Notes under the pieces: generated by a model | Seen by the model: only the letters and a program-made list of their open reading frames with translations | The model's database searches: none | What the model was told of the DNA's origin: nothing | From: Heliopora coerulea | Taxonomy: Eukaryota; Cnidaria; Anthozoa; Scleralcyonacea; Helioporidae | DNA: 64,000 nt | Assembly (NCBI GenBank): GCA_030142905.1 | Contig: JASJOG010000190.1 | Span: 62,001-126,000, forward strand | Reading direction: 5' to 3' | Position numbers and translations under genes: made by a program | Shown: piece after piece, positions 26,845-35,281 of the stretch | Layout: every line of letters begins with the position of its first letter | Position numbering within the stretch: position 1 is the first letter of the stretch

Positions 26845-26931
26845 ACTTACCTGACGCGAGAGGTACTTTGATCACGAAGGAAGTCCTCTCAGGATGAGGC
26901 CCTCTCATTGCACTTCGATTGGGTTGACTCC

Positions 26932-26963
<32 letters not shown>

Positions 26964-27006
26964 TATAATTTCTGGTAGTGGGGACCTGCGTTCGCGCTCG
27001 TCCCCT
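26845..27006 (+). pseudogene. U1 snRNA 3' part (nt 3 to end), after FU1
   Basis: Because of the 16-bp duplication this copy holds U1 from nt 3 to its 3' end, including the splice-site pairing sequence, but has lost nt 1-2 and the U1 promoter. Confidence 0.93.
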
Positions 27007-27161
27007 CCCTATCAAAGCGTAAAGCTGAAGTGAAAACGGATTAGTGAGTGAAACACGATGTAGGTGATGGTATAGTTCGGTGCGTTCCTAACAATATCTT
27101 CGTCCGGTTGGCCGCCACACACAGCGCTAGCTATAAAAATGCTATAGTCCTTACGCCTCCT

Positions 27162-27279
27162 GTCTACGACCATACCACCGGGAAAGCACCGGTTCTCGTC
27201 AGATCACCGAAGTTAAGCCCGGTCGGGCGGAGTTAGTACTTGGATGGGTGACCGCCTGGGAATACCCCGTGTTGTAGTC
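27162..27279 (+). rRNA. 5S rRNA: 5S ribosomal RNA, unit 4
   Basis: Same as the copy at 2589. Confidence 0.95.
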
Positions 27280-27389
27280 TTTGTTTGCCGAACAATAAAG
27301 TACGCTACAGCAACGTCCGCTGACCAAAACGAACCACAACATGTTTGTCGGCGTTTTTCGTTCTTAAACTGATTTTTTTCCTTTTCGCT

Positions 27390-27411
27390 ATCGCTTCTCG
27401 GCCTCTTGGCT
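27390..27411 (+). pseudogene. U2 snRNA 5' part, before S3
   Basis: U2 nt 1-22 with C at nt 16. Confidence 0.92.
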
Positions 27412-27484
27412 TGGCAAGAGGTTCGACCGTTCGTGGATATCCGTAAGGAAAAGAAGCAGTCTTCGAGATCTACGAGTCTACAAA

Positions 27485-27536
27485 CGTGCTGGGGGTGGAT
27501 CCATGCTCAAGAGTTTTCTTGTAACACTCCCACACG
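27485..27536 (+). other. Conserved 5' UTR stem-loop (S3)
   Basis: CGUG/CACG, a bulged C, UGGGGGUG/CACUCCCA, the AUG-containing internal loop and an apical hairpin CAAGA/UCUUG. In this element the AUG (27503) is out of frame with ORF1 and opens a 17-codon ORF that overlaps the ORF1 start. Confidence 0.75.
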
Positions 27537-27545
27537 TCGTCGAGA

Positions 27546-28949
27546 ATGACAACTGAGTGTCCCACAACCTTTGCAGCAGTCGTGGCTGGTGACCGTGCCA
27601 TTCGTGGTGGCTCTTCTCAGAGCCTTCCAGTTGCGGCTGCTGCTACCGTGCCTTTACCAGACCGCTGTGCCTACGTGGACGTCCCGGAGTTGGCGTTGAA
27701 AGACCGCCCAAAGATCCGTGCTGCAGAAGTATGGGACGAATTCTGTAAAGAGTTCTCCCCTCCGGAACAGTTTTTTTCCTGTATACAGCTGGTCCGTGCC
27801 AACCGTTTACGGATATGGTGTACCACATCCAAAGTATTGGAGGATGTTTGCAATACTGGCCTGACTTTGCGCGGCCATCCCCTGACAATCCGACCGATCC
27901 ACGACCGTAGTTGGCTGACAGTCACTCACTTGCCCTATGGTCTTCAAATGGAGAGCATTAAAGAATTCTTCTCTCAGTATGGAGACGTTAAAGCCATCCG
28001 TCCTGTATTGTTTCGGAATGTTCATACCGGTACCATCAAGGTCCAGGTACAGCTGCACACCACCGTTCCAACTCGTGTCCGCATTTGTGGGCACGCAGGT
28101 CTGGTCTATCATCAAGGTCAGACCAGAACGTGTTATAATTGTAACCAAGATGGCCATGAGGCAAACAAGTGCCCCAAGAGACAACAGCCTCAACAGAAAA
28201 AAACGAAGAAATCCAAAGACCCTAAACGTAAAGAGGGTTCACGTCCTCTTAGTTCCACTGGTACTGCAACGGAGACCGCGCCGCCTCCTTCGGCAGCTTC
28301 ATCCTCGACCTCCACTTCTCGTGAGGACGAGCTTCCCGAACCTCCAGCGAAACGAGTTATCCTGGAAGAGCCTCCCACTGATTCGGCGGCCACTTCCCAC
28401 GTTCCTCCTGCTTCAACATCCGAAATGGTTGTGGATCCTCCCATAGATCCTACCGCCTCTTCTGAGCCCACCGTTATCAATATCTCTGACTCGCCAGTGG
28501 CCCCGTCTCAGGGCCCGACTGTCATACAGGAGACTCCAGCCTCCGGTAATAGTCCACCAATGGTTGTGGACCCTCCAGCCTCAACTTCTGAACGAACCGT
28601 TGATCCACCTGCAGCAAATGAGTCTACTTCCTCTAAGAAGCAAGAGACTCCCGCATCAACTTCCTCCAGACCTTTTGCAGACGCCGTTGCTTGGGTTCGC
28701 AAAAAGACTAACCCGGCTCCCATTCCGACCACGGACTTTCTCAAAGCATTGGTGGTTGGGAAAACCGAAGATGGCGAACCCATTTTGGGGGGTCCATCTG
28801 TCTCTTTTATTGTCGAGCGGATTCGCCGGCAATTCAAAAACGTACACCACGTTCTCGTGGAAGAGGTTATAGCTAATTTAAATTGTAAAGATGCTAAGGG
28901 GACCACGATTATGGAGTTCCCATATGAAGTGCATCAATCTCCTGTGTAG
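27546..28949 (+). CDS. ORF1-type RNA-binding protein of short element S3
   Basis: This 467-aa protein is the closest relative of the S1 product. It starts MTTECPTTFAAVVAG, with the RRM-like region (LTVTHLPYGL, FFSQYGDV) and the knuckle C196-C199-H204-C209. The linker is Ser/Thr/Pro-rich. The type A C-terminal block TEDGEPILGGPS is followed by a region ending EFPYEVHQSPV. Differences from S1 are scattered substitutions and linker indels, yet the frame is open, which suggests selection on the protein. Confidence 0.86.
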   Translation: MTTECPTTFAAVVAGDRAIRGGSSQSLPVAAAATVPLPDRCAYVDVPELALKDRPKIRAAEVWDEFCKEFSPPEQFFSCIQLVRANRLRIWCTTSKVLEDVCNTGLTLRGHPLTIRPIHDRSWLTVTHLPYGLQMESIKEFFSQYGDVKAIRPVLFRNVHTGTIKVQVQLHTTVPTRVRICGHAGLVYHQGQTRTCYNCNQDGHEANKCPKRQQPQQKKTKKSKDPKRKEGSRPLSSTGTATETAPPPSAASSSTSTSREDELPEPPAKRVILEEPPTDSAATSHVPPASTSEMVVDPPIDPTASSEPTVINISDSPVAPSQGPTVIQETPASGNSPPMVVDPPASTSERTVDPPAANESTSSKKQETPASTSSRPFADAVAWVRKKTNPAPIPTTDFLKALVVGKTEDGEPILGGPSVSFIVERIRRQFKNVHHVLVEEVIANLNCKDAKGTTIMEFPYEVHQSPV

Positions 28950-29083
28950 TGGGTAGAAATTCATTTTCATAACTCCACCGTATTTTTCGTCTTTCATCCG
29001 AGCTTTTCACACGCACTCTCCTTGCAGGGCGTAGTTACTTCTGCTTCAGCCCTGTCGGGAGCGACCAGACGTATCCGGCGCAA

Positions 29084-29139
29084 CGGAGAGGGTTTCGCGA
29101 GCCCTTTTGGTCTGAGTACCCAGCGATATGGTACCTCCG
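29084..29139 (+). other. 3' UTR three-way junction RNA motif (S3)
   Basis: Same form as S1: CGGAG/CUCCG, GGG/CCC and UACC/GGUA around CAGCGAUAU. Confidence 0.7.
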
Positions 29140-29224
29140 CGGATTATGACCTTTGCACACCACCTCCAGGGCCCATTGCACCGTCGGGTCCATTATAGGT
29201 GGTAAGGTCGTATAACTCCAAAAC

Positions 29225-29388
29225 AAGATCAAGTGTAGTATCTGTTCTTATCAGCTTAATATCTGGTATGCCAGGCAACGCCTGGCTCATATATTAAACT
29301 GATTTTTGGACCTCGGCCATGGGATTGAAGCTTGCTTCACCCTGGCCACGGGTTGTCTCGGTCTTGCACTAAATCCGAGTACGGCCCC
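29225..29388 (+). pseudogene. U2 snRNA 3' part, after S3
   Basis: As the copy at 1729. Confidence 0.93.
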
Positions 29389-29593
29389 TTCCCCAAAGGG
29401 GAAGAACAACAATAACAATTGAAATGATATGAAAGGAAAACGGTCAGAGCAGCAAGTAATGTGTTTTGTGCGATTACATTTCAGGTCAGCTTTGAATGTG
29501 TCCCTGGAGACGAAGCGCCGTGTCTGTGGAGAGCATGATGCGGACAAGGTTGGCTGCTTGGCGATTGCAAGGAACGACAAGATGACGAACCAT

Positions 29594-29630
29594 CGCCCGC
29601 CCGCCCGCCCGCCCGCCCGCCCGCCCACCC
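29594..29630. repeat. CCCG microsatellite expansion in the U2-U1 spacer
   Basis: The CCCG run here has about eight units against two or three in other spacers. Just after it begins the 13,002-bp duplication. Confidence 0.75.
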
Positions 29631-29787
29631 ACAGTTCGAAGGAGTAGCGAAGGAAATGCTAGAGATAAAACATGGTAGGTAATCATCTCAGTCATTCCTA
29701 GCTAAGTTGATGCACCAAGCAACGTTCCTACCACATGCGACAGTGTGAAATGAACCAATCAAAACGTTGCCTTTCGCCGGAAAACGC

Positions 29788-29876
29788 ATACTTACCTGAC
29801 GCGAGAGGTACTTTGATCACGAAGGAAGTCCTCTCAGGATGAGGCCCTCTCATTGCACTTCGATTGGGTTGACTCC

Positions 29877-29908
<32 letters not shown>

Positions 29909-29951
29909 TATAATTTCTGGTAGTGGGGACCTGCGTTCGCGCTCGTCCCCT
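29788..29951 (+). ncRNA. U1: U1 snRNA, unit 5
   Basis: Intact copy. The CTCC run after it is 12 bp longer than in units 1-4. Confidence 0.94.
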
Positions 29952-30118
29952 CCCTCCCTCCCTCCCTATCAAAGCGTAAAGCTGAAGTGAAAACGGATTA
30001 GTGAGTGAAACACGATGTAGGTGATGGTATAGTTCGGTGCGTTCCTAACAATATCTTCGTCCGGTTGGCCGCCACACACAGCGCTAGCTATAAAAATGCT
30101 ATAGTCCTTACGCCTCCT

Positions 30119-30236
30119 GTCTACGACCATACCACCGGGAAAGCACCGGTTCTCGTCAGATCACCGAAGTTAAGCCCGGTCGGGCGGAGTTAGTACTTGG
30201 ATGGGTGACCGCCTGGGAATACCCCGTGTTGTAGTC
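30119..30236 (+). rRNA. 5S rRNA: 5S ribosomal RNA, unit 5
   Basis: Same as the copy at 2589. Confidence 0.95.
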
Positions 30237-30346
30237 TTTGTTTGCCGAACAATAAAGTACGCTACAGCAACGTCCGCTGACCAAAACGAACCACAACATG
30301 TTTGTCGGCGTTTTTCGTTCTTAAACTGATTTTTTTCCTTTTCGCT

Positions 30347-30368
30347 ATCGCTTCTCGGCCTCTTGGCT
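30347..30368 (+). pseudogene. U2 snRNA 5' part, before S4
   Basis: U2 nt 1-22, C at nt 16. CCTCTTG (30359-30365) can pair with CAAGAGG of the element (30373-30379). Confidence 0.92.
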
Positions 30369-30447
30369 TTGACAAGAGGTTCGTGTACGTCCGTCGTGAT
30401 CACGTTTACAGTTGCTAACTGTTTCTACGAGTTTTACGAGTGCTGCT

Positions 30448-30503
30448 AGACGCTGGTGGTGGAAGCCATGCTTCGGTCTTCGACCGATAACACTGCCACG
30501 TCT
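30448..30503 (+). other. Conserved 5' stem-loop (S4)
   Basis: AGACG/CGUCU, a bulged C, UGGUGGUG/CACUGCCA, the start-AUG internal loop and the apical hairpin UCGGUC-UUC-GACCGA. Copies at 43450-43505 and 56452-56507. Confidence 0.75.
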
Positions 30504-31973
30504 TCCGTCGAGATTGACAACGCTGCAGGTGGTGCCAAGGCTGTCGACCGTGCCCAGAGTGGTGGCTCTTTTCAGAGCCTTGCAGCTGAGGCCCACCTGC
30601 CCTACAAGGATCGCTGTGCTATGGTGGATATACCGGAGCTTGCTCTCCAAGGGAAGCCGCCATTGAAACCGGAGGAAGTCTGGGAGACGTTCGGCAAGGA
30701 CTTCGCCCCTATAACGGACTTCTTTACCTGCATCCAGTTGGTTCGTCCCAACCGCTTACGCGTCTGGTGCCCATCTGCCCGAATTCTGGAGGATGTGCTC
30801 AACACCGGACTGTCACTGCGGGGTCACCCCCTTCGTATTAAACCGATAGTGGACAGATGCTGGTTGACCGTGACACATCTGCCCTACGGTCTACCTGAAC
30901 CGGCCATCACCGCATATTTTTCCCAATTTGGTGAGGTCCGCTGCGTTCGATTTGTGCAATTTCGCCAAGTCTTCACCGGTACTATCAAGGTTCTGATGGA
31001 GCTTAACCAGACAGTGCCTACCCGTATCCGTGTTTTAGGTCACGCGGGCCTAGTCTATCATCCCGGCCAGGCTCGCACCTGCTTTCACTGCGGGGCAGTG
31101 GGCCATGAGTCCAAACGCTGCCCCAAGAAGAAACCCACCTCTCCTAAGAAGAGGAAGTCGCGTCACCAGTCCACAACTCCAGCTTCCAAGTCTTCTGGTA
31201 ATACACCAGAACCACAACGGAATGCTGCTCCACCTGTCACCGGACCTGGTTCATCGTCAGTCCAAGACCCCCCTCTTAATCCTGACGTTTCTGAACCTTC
31301 ACCCGGGGAAGCCACCTCGTTGGCTGACCCCCCGTCTATTGTTACACCTGCAAACGCCACTCTCAACCCCAACCTAGCAAAGGACATCGCTGTCCTTCCT
31401 GAGGCGGCCCACCCCAAGGCTACCTCTCCACCCAACGATGCCACTCCTGCGGCGGTCACTTCTGACCTTCCATTGGCTACCAAGTCCACCCTCTCTGACG
31501 AGAAGGGCCTCGATACTTTGGAGGTGTCCCACTCCTGTCAAGGACCATTAGACCCTCCAACTTCTACTCTCGTTGACATTTCCGATCCACCAACCGTTCA
31601 AAAGCCTAAACCGGTTTTTGCTGAAGATTGGGTCAAACAACACCTTCGGCCCACGTCCTCACGGGAACCCCTACCATCGGTGGCCCCCAAGGACACTTCC
31701 GAGATGCACCCCGACGATGTCGAGGTTGAAGAATGGCTTAAACGCCATGAACCAACGGTTCGCCCGGAACTGAAATCATTCCGCAAGTCTCGCCGTAGAA
31801 AGCCAGCACCGGTGCCGTCAGGTACTGAGCTGGCCTGTCAACGAAAATCCTGCACGCCAGCCCCCGTTTGGGGTACTGGACCAACAACGCAATCTAAAAC
31901 CGGGGAGGGCCCTTCGGTCCCTTCCACCACGGTTTTTTCTTTCTCTGTCACGGGTCTGCGGACCCCCACGTAA
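30468..31973 (+). CDS. ORF1-type RNA-binding protein of short element S4
   Basis: This 501-aa protein starts at the ATG inside the 5' stem-loop (MLRSSTDNTATS). The frame is open a few codons upstream, but no ATG is there. The RRM-like region has LTVTHLPYGL and YFSQFGEV; the knuckle is C205-C208-H213-C218. It is the longest type B protein because of its Pro/Ser/Thr linker. The end has RRKPAPVPSGTELAC in place of the GIGLAC seen in other type B proteins. No enzymatic domain is present. Confidence 0.86.
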   Translation: MLRSSTDNTATSSVEIDNAAGGAKAVDRAQSGGSFQSLAAEAHLPYKDRCAMVDIPELALQGKPPLKPEEVWETFGKDFAPITDFFTCIQLVRPNRLRVWCPSARILEDVLNTGLSLRGHPLRIKPIVDRCWLTVTHLPYGLPEPAITAYFSQFGEVRCVRFVQFRQVFTGTIKVLMELNQTVPTRIRVLGHAGLVYHPGQARTCFHCGAVGHESKRCPKKKPTSPKKRKSRHQSTTPASKSSGNTPEPQRNAAPPVTGPGSSSVQDPPLNPDVSEPSPGEATSLADPPSIVTPANATLNPNLAKDIAVLPEAAHPKATSPPNDATPAAVTSDLPLATKSTLSDEKGLDTLEVSHSCQGPLDPPTSTLVDISDPPTVQKPKPVFAEDWVKQHLRPTSSREPLPSVAPKDTSEMHPDDVEVEEWLKRHEPTVRPELKSFRKSRRRKPAPVPSGTELACQRKSCTPAPVWGTGPTTQSKTGEGPSVPSTTVFSFSVTGLRTPT

Positions 31974-32192
31974 CCATCCCGTCTCACAAACGTTTATTGT
32001 CACCTCACTCCTTCGGCAGGGCGTAGTTACTTCTGCTTCAGCCCTGTCGGAGGTGACCATGCGGAGAATCTGGCGCAAGGGAGTGGGTCTCGCGAGCCCA
32101 TTTGGTCTGAGTATCTAGCGATATGATACCTCCCTGGGGCTTGCCCTGCTTGCACACAACCTTCGGGTTGACAGGGAAGTCAAGTCCAAAAC

Positions 32193-32356
32193 AAGATCAA
32201 GTGTAGTATCTGTTCTTATCAGCTTAATATCTGGTATGCCAGGCAACGCCTGGCTCATATATTAAACTGATTTTTGGACCTCGGCCATGGGATTGAAGCT
32301 TGCTTCACCCTGGCCACGGGTTGTCTCGGTCTTGCACTAAATCCGAGTACGGCCCC
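32193..32356 (+). pseudogene. U2 snRNA 3' part, after S4
   Basis: As the copy at 1729. Confidence 0.93.
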
Positions 32357-32735
32357 TTCCCCAAAGGGGAAGAACAACAATAACAATTGAAATGATATGA
32401 AAGGAAAACGGTCAGAGCAGCAAGTAATGTGTTTTGTGCGATTACATTTCAGGTCAGCTTTGAATGTGTCCCTGGAGACGAAGCGCCGTGTCTGTGGAGA
32501 GCATGATGCGGACAAGGTTGGCTGCTTGGCGATTGCAAGGAACGACAAGATGACGAACCATCGCCCGCCTGCCCACCCACAGTTCGAAGGAGTAGCGAAG
32601 GAAATGCTAGAGATAAAACATGGTAGGTAATCATCTCAGTCATTCCTAGCTAAGTTGATGCACCAAGCAACGTTCCTACCACATGCGACAGTGTGAAATG
32701 AACCAATCAAAACGTTGCCTTTCGCCGGAAAACGC

Positions 32736-32824
32736 ATACTTACCTGACGCGAGAGGTACTTTGATCACGAAGGAAGTCCTCTCAGGATGAGGCCCTCTCA
32801 TTGCACTTCGATTGGGTTGACTCC

Positions 32825-32856
<32 letters not shown>

Positions 32857-32899
32857 TATAATTTCTGGTAGTGGGGACCTGCGTTCGCGCTCGTCCCCT
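32736..32899 (+). ncRNA. U1: U1 snRNA, unit 6
   Basis: Intact copy. Confidence 0.94.
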
Positions 32900-33066
32900 C
32901 CCTCCCTCCCTCCCTATCAAAGCGTAAAGCTGAAGTGAAAACGGATTAGTGAGTGAAACACGATGTAGGTGATGGTATAGTTCGGTGCGTTCCTAACAAT
33001 ATCTTCGTCCGGTTGGCCGCCACACACAGCGCTAGCTATAAAAATGCTATAGTCCTTACGCCTCCT

Positions 33067-33184
33067 GTCTACGACCATACCACCGGGAAAGCACCGGTTC
33101 TCGTCAGATCACCGAAGTTAAGCCCGGTCGGGCGGAGTTAGTACTTGGATGGGTGACCGCCTGGGAATACCCCGTGTTGTAGTC
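33067..33184 (+). rRNA. 5S rRNA: 5S ribosomal RNA, unit 6
   Basis: Same as the copy at 2589. Confidence 0.95.
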
Positions 33185-33294
33185 TTTGTTTGCCGAACAA
33201 TAAAGTACGCTACAGCAACGTCCGCTGACCAAAACGAACCACAACATGTTTGTCGGCGTTTTTCGTTCTTAAACTGATTTTTTTCCTTTTCGCT

Positions 33295-33316
33295 ATCGCT
33301 TCTCGGCCTATTGGCT
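33295..33316 (+). pseudogene. U2 snRNA 5' part, before F3
   Basis: U2 nt 1-22, A at nt 16. AUCGCU (33295-33300) can pair with AGCGAU of the element (33329-33334). Confidence 0.92.
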
Positions 33317-33370
33317 AATTCGAGTTCTAGCGATCGCAGTAAAGAGCCTTGTGTTCCAAGCTGTTTTTGA

Positions 33371-33424
33371 GGTGCTTTTGTGGACGAATGCTTGGGGAGT
33401 CCTCCCCATAACACTCAAGTATCC
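33371..33424 (+). other. Conserved 5' UTR stem-loop (F3)
   Basis: The outer stem UGCUU/AAGUA and GUG/CAC (two mismatches between) encloses the AUG loop and a strong apical hairpin UGGGGA-GUCC-UCCCCA. The AUG opens a 7-codon upstream ORF. Copy in F3b at 46373-46426. Confidence 0.7.
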
Positions 33425-33700
33425 TTTGGTTTCGTTCTTCGAGATTTCCACGAGTATTGGCTACGAGATCTTCGCCTGACGTCCCTGCAGTTGGTTCGAC
33501 ATTCTACCGGGTTTGGCAACGTGTTCTTCGCCTACCTCCACTGCAGTTGGCCTACCTTATCTCTGGTTTACCTTGCAGACCTCCTGGCTGCTGACCTTCT
33601 TACCACTTGGTCCAGCGGACGATCGCATACCGGACTCCGTGTGTTCACCTTTTGGGGATTTAGTGTGTGCAACCCAAAAAGGTCAGTGTGATTTATTACC

Positions 33701-35281
33701 ATGTCCATACCGTATGCGAACCGCTCAGCTGTTGCTGTGATTCCAGCACTGGCAACAAGAGAGCTGCCTAGGATAAATTTGGACGAAGTCTTAGAAGACT
33801 TCAACGGACAGTACGAGCCATTGGGCAAGTACTTTTACTGTGTGCAGTTTATTTCTTCGAAAAAACTGCGCATAACATTTAACACAGCCGCGCTGATGGA
33901 GGATTGCCTCAGCACCGGACTTTCGCTCCGAGGGTTTCCTCTCGAACCTCAACCCATTTCATGCAAAAAATGGGTCTCAGTACAACGTTTGGCCATTGGT
34001 ATCCCGATGGAGGCCGCAACCCGTATCCTCGGAAAATACGGGAAAGTTTATTCGGCTAAACACGAGACCAAGAGAGGCATATACACGGGAACCCTTTCCG
34101 TTTTGATGGAGGTGCTAAAAAACATCCCGTCAACCCTGCGTATTCGGGGGCATACCTGCCTTATCTTTTATCGCGGACAAGTACGGACTTGTTTCCGGTG
34201 CCAGTCGCCGGACCATACCACCCGCGACTGCCCCTACATGCAGTCTCGCACTTCCGCCACTGCCGACGACCCTCCCCCCACTTACGATGGGGAAACGCAG
34301 GACCAACCGTCCCCGTCAGCGGAGACTGAAACGCCGTCCGACCACCACACCCCAGAGGCATCCACCCCTGGTGACACGGCTTCTCCGCCGCCCGTCCACA
34401 CGATCGACATGGACGGCACCCACCCCGACGCCTCCCAACAGACTCCCATCCCTATGGAAGGGACCAATATGGAAGGCCTCGAACACGAAGGGGCAACCAG
34501 CCCCCTCACCCAGGATCGAACTGATCCCGACTCCGGCTCTGACCGGGGTAACGAAGTTAGAACTGCGGAGACTGATGCTACCGCCCATTCTCCCAGTCAC
34601 GATGCTGACGCTTCTGCTACACCCAGCACCGCGCTCACCGGCCTCGCCAACGACGCCGCCGGTGAAACAAATGACACGGGTACAGCCACCCCAAACACCA
34701 CCGCCAGTAATACCACCAGTTCCTCCTCGGCCTCCGAGAAGAACACCTCAGACGGCATCGAGCTACTGGCCCCGCCGGCCTCTTACGCCAGCGCTGTGGA
34801 CCCACGAGTAACCACCGTGACCACTACCAGTGGTTCCCAACCTAGAGTGCTTTCCTCATACTCCCAGGAGTTCCCGCCCATCGCGAGCCCATCGGTGAAG
34901 GATACCGACACGGACGGCTTTAAAGTCCCACGCCGTCAGCGCCGACCACCCAGCCGTAACTCCAACCGGATGCGCTCTCGGTCGCGCTCAGCGTCGAGCA
35001 CCGACTCGACCTCCTCGTCCGGACCACCAACCCGGAAACGTACCCAACCGTCCCTGGTTGGTACAGGCGTATCTTCACGCCGCTCCACCAGAGACATCGA
35101 TATCACCTTGGGCCAATTTGGAGCCCTCTACGACCTCGTCCCGGGCACTGGGGAAGTCCCTGACATTCGCCTGTCCGCCTCCGGAAACATCCTTCCCGAT
35201 TCGCAACCCGAAGGGAATCTTGGACCTCGGCCTACCTCCGAGCTGGACTTAACTTTGGAGTCTCTTTTGAACCTGAAATGA
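33701..35281 (+). CDS. F3 ORF1 protein, RNA-binding with CCHC knuckle
   Basis: This 526-aa protein starts MSIPYANRSA, aligned with F1 ORF1. The RRM-like region (about 20-155) and knuckle C164-C167-H172-C177 are conserved. The Thr/Ser/Pro-rich linker differs strongly from F1 and leads to the basic SRSRSASSTDS patch and the GNILPD...GPRP tail. Unlike ORF2 it has no long stretch nearly identical to F1. Its stop overlaps the ORF2 ATG (35278-35281). Confidence 0.9.
   Translation: MSIPYANRSAVAVIPALATRELPRINLDEVLEDFNGQYEPLGKYFYCVQFISSKKLRITFNTAALMEDCLSTGLSLRGFPLEPQPISCKKWVSVQRLAIGIPMEAATRILGKYGKVYSAKHETKRGIYTGTLSVLMEVLKNIPSTLRIRGHTCLIFYRGQVRTCFRCQSPDHTTRDCPYMQSRTSATADDPPPTYDGETQDQPSPSAETETPSDHHTPEASTPGDTASPPPVHTIDMDGTHPDASQQTPIPMEGTNMEGLEHEGATSPLTQDRTDPDSGSDRGNEVRTAETDATAHSPSHDADASATPSTALTGLANDAAGETNDTGTATPNTTASNTTSSSSASEKNTSDGIELLAPPASYASAVDPRVTTVTTTSGSQPRVLSSYSQEFPPIASPSVKDTDTDGFKVPRRQRRPPSRNSNRMRSRSRSASSTDSTSSSGPPTRKRTQPSLVGTGVSSRRSTRDIDITLGQFGALYDLVPGTGEVPDIRLSASGNILPDSQPEGNLGPRPTSELDLTLESLLNLK

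Larger units (their letters stand above)
27412..29224 (+). mobile_element. S3: short ORF1-only element in U2 (type A)
   Basis: An 1813-bp element, the complete counterpart of S1. CAAGAGG near the 5' end can pair with CCTCTTG of the U2 leader. One intact ORF and a 3' UTR of about 275 bp are present; ORF2 is absent. Confidence 0.9.
30369..32192 (+). mobile_element. S4: short ORF1-only element in U2 (type B)
   Basis: An 1824-bp element with one intact ORF, no ORF2. No difference was seen from S4b (43371-45194) and S4c (56373-58196). Confidence 0.9.

Noticed and set aside
30369..30510. An HDV-like self-cleaving ribozyme at the element 5' end, as in R2.
   Set aside because: The U2 leader/element pairing looks P1-like, but I find neither the nested double pseudoknot nor a J4/2 of CNAA type after the hairpin. 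The 5' stem-loop also does not match a hammerhead core.
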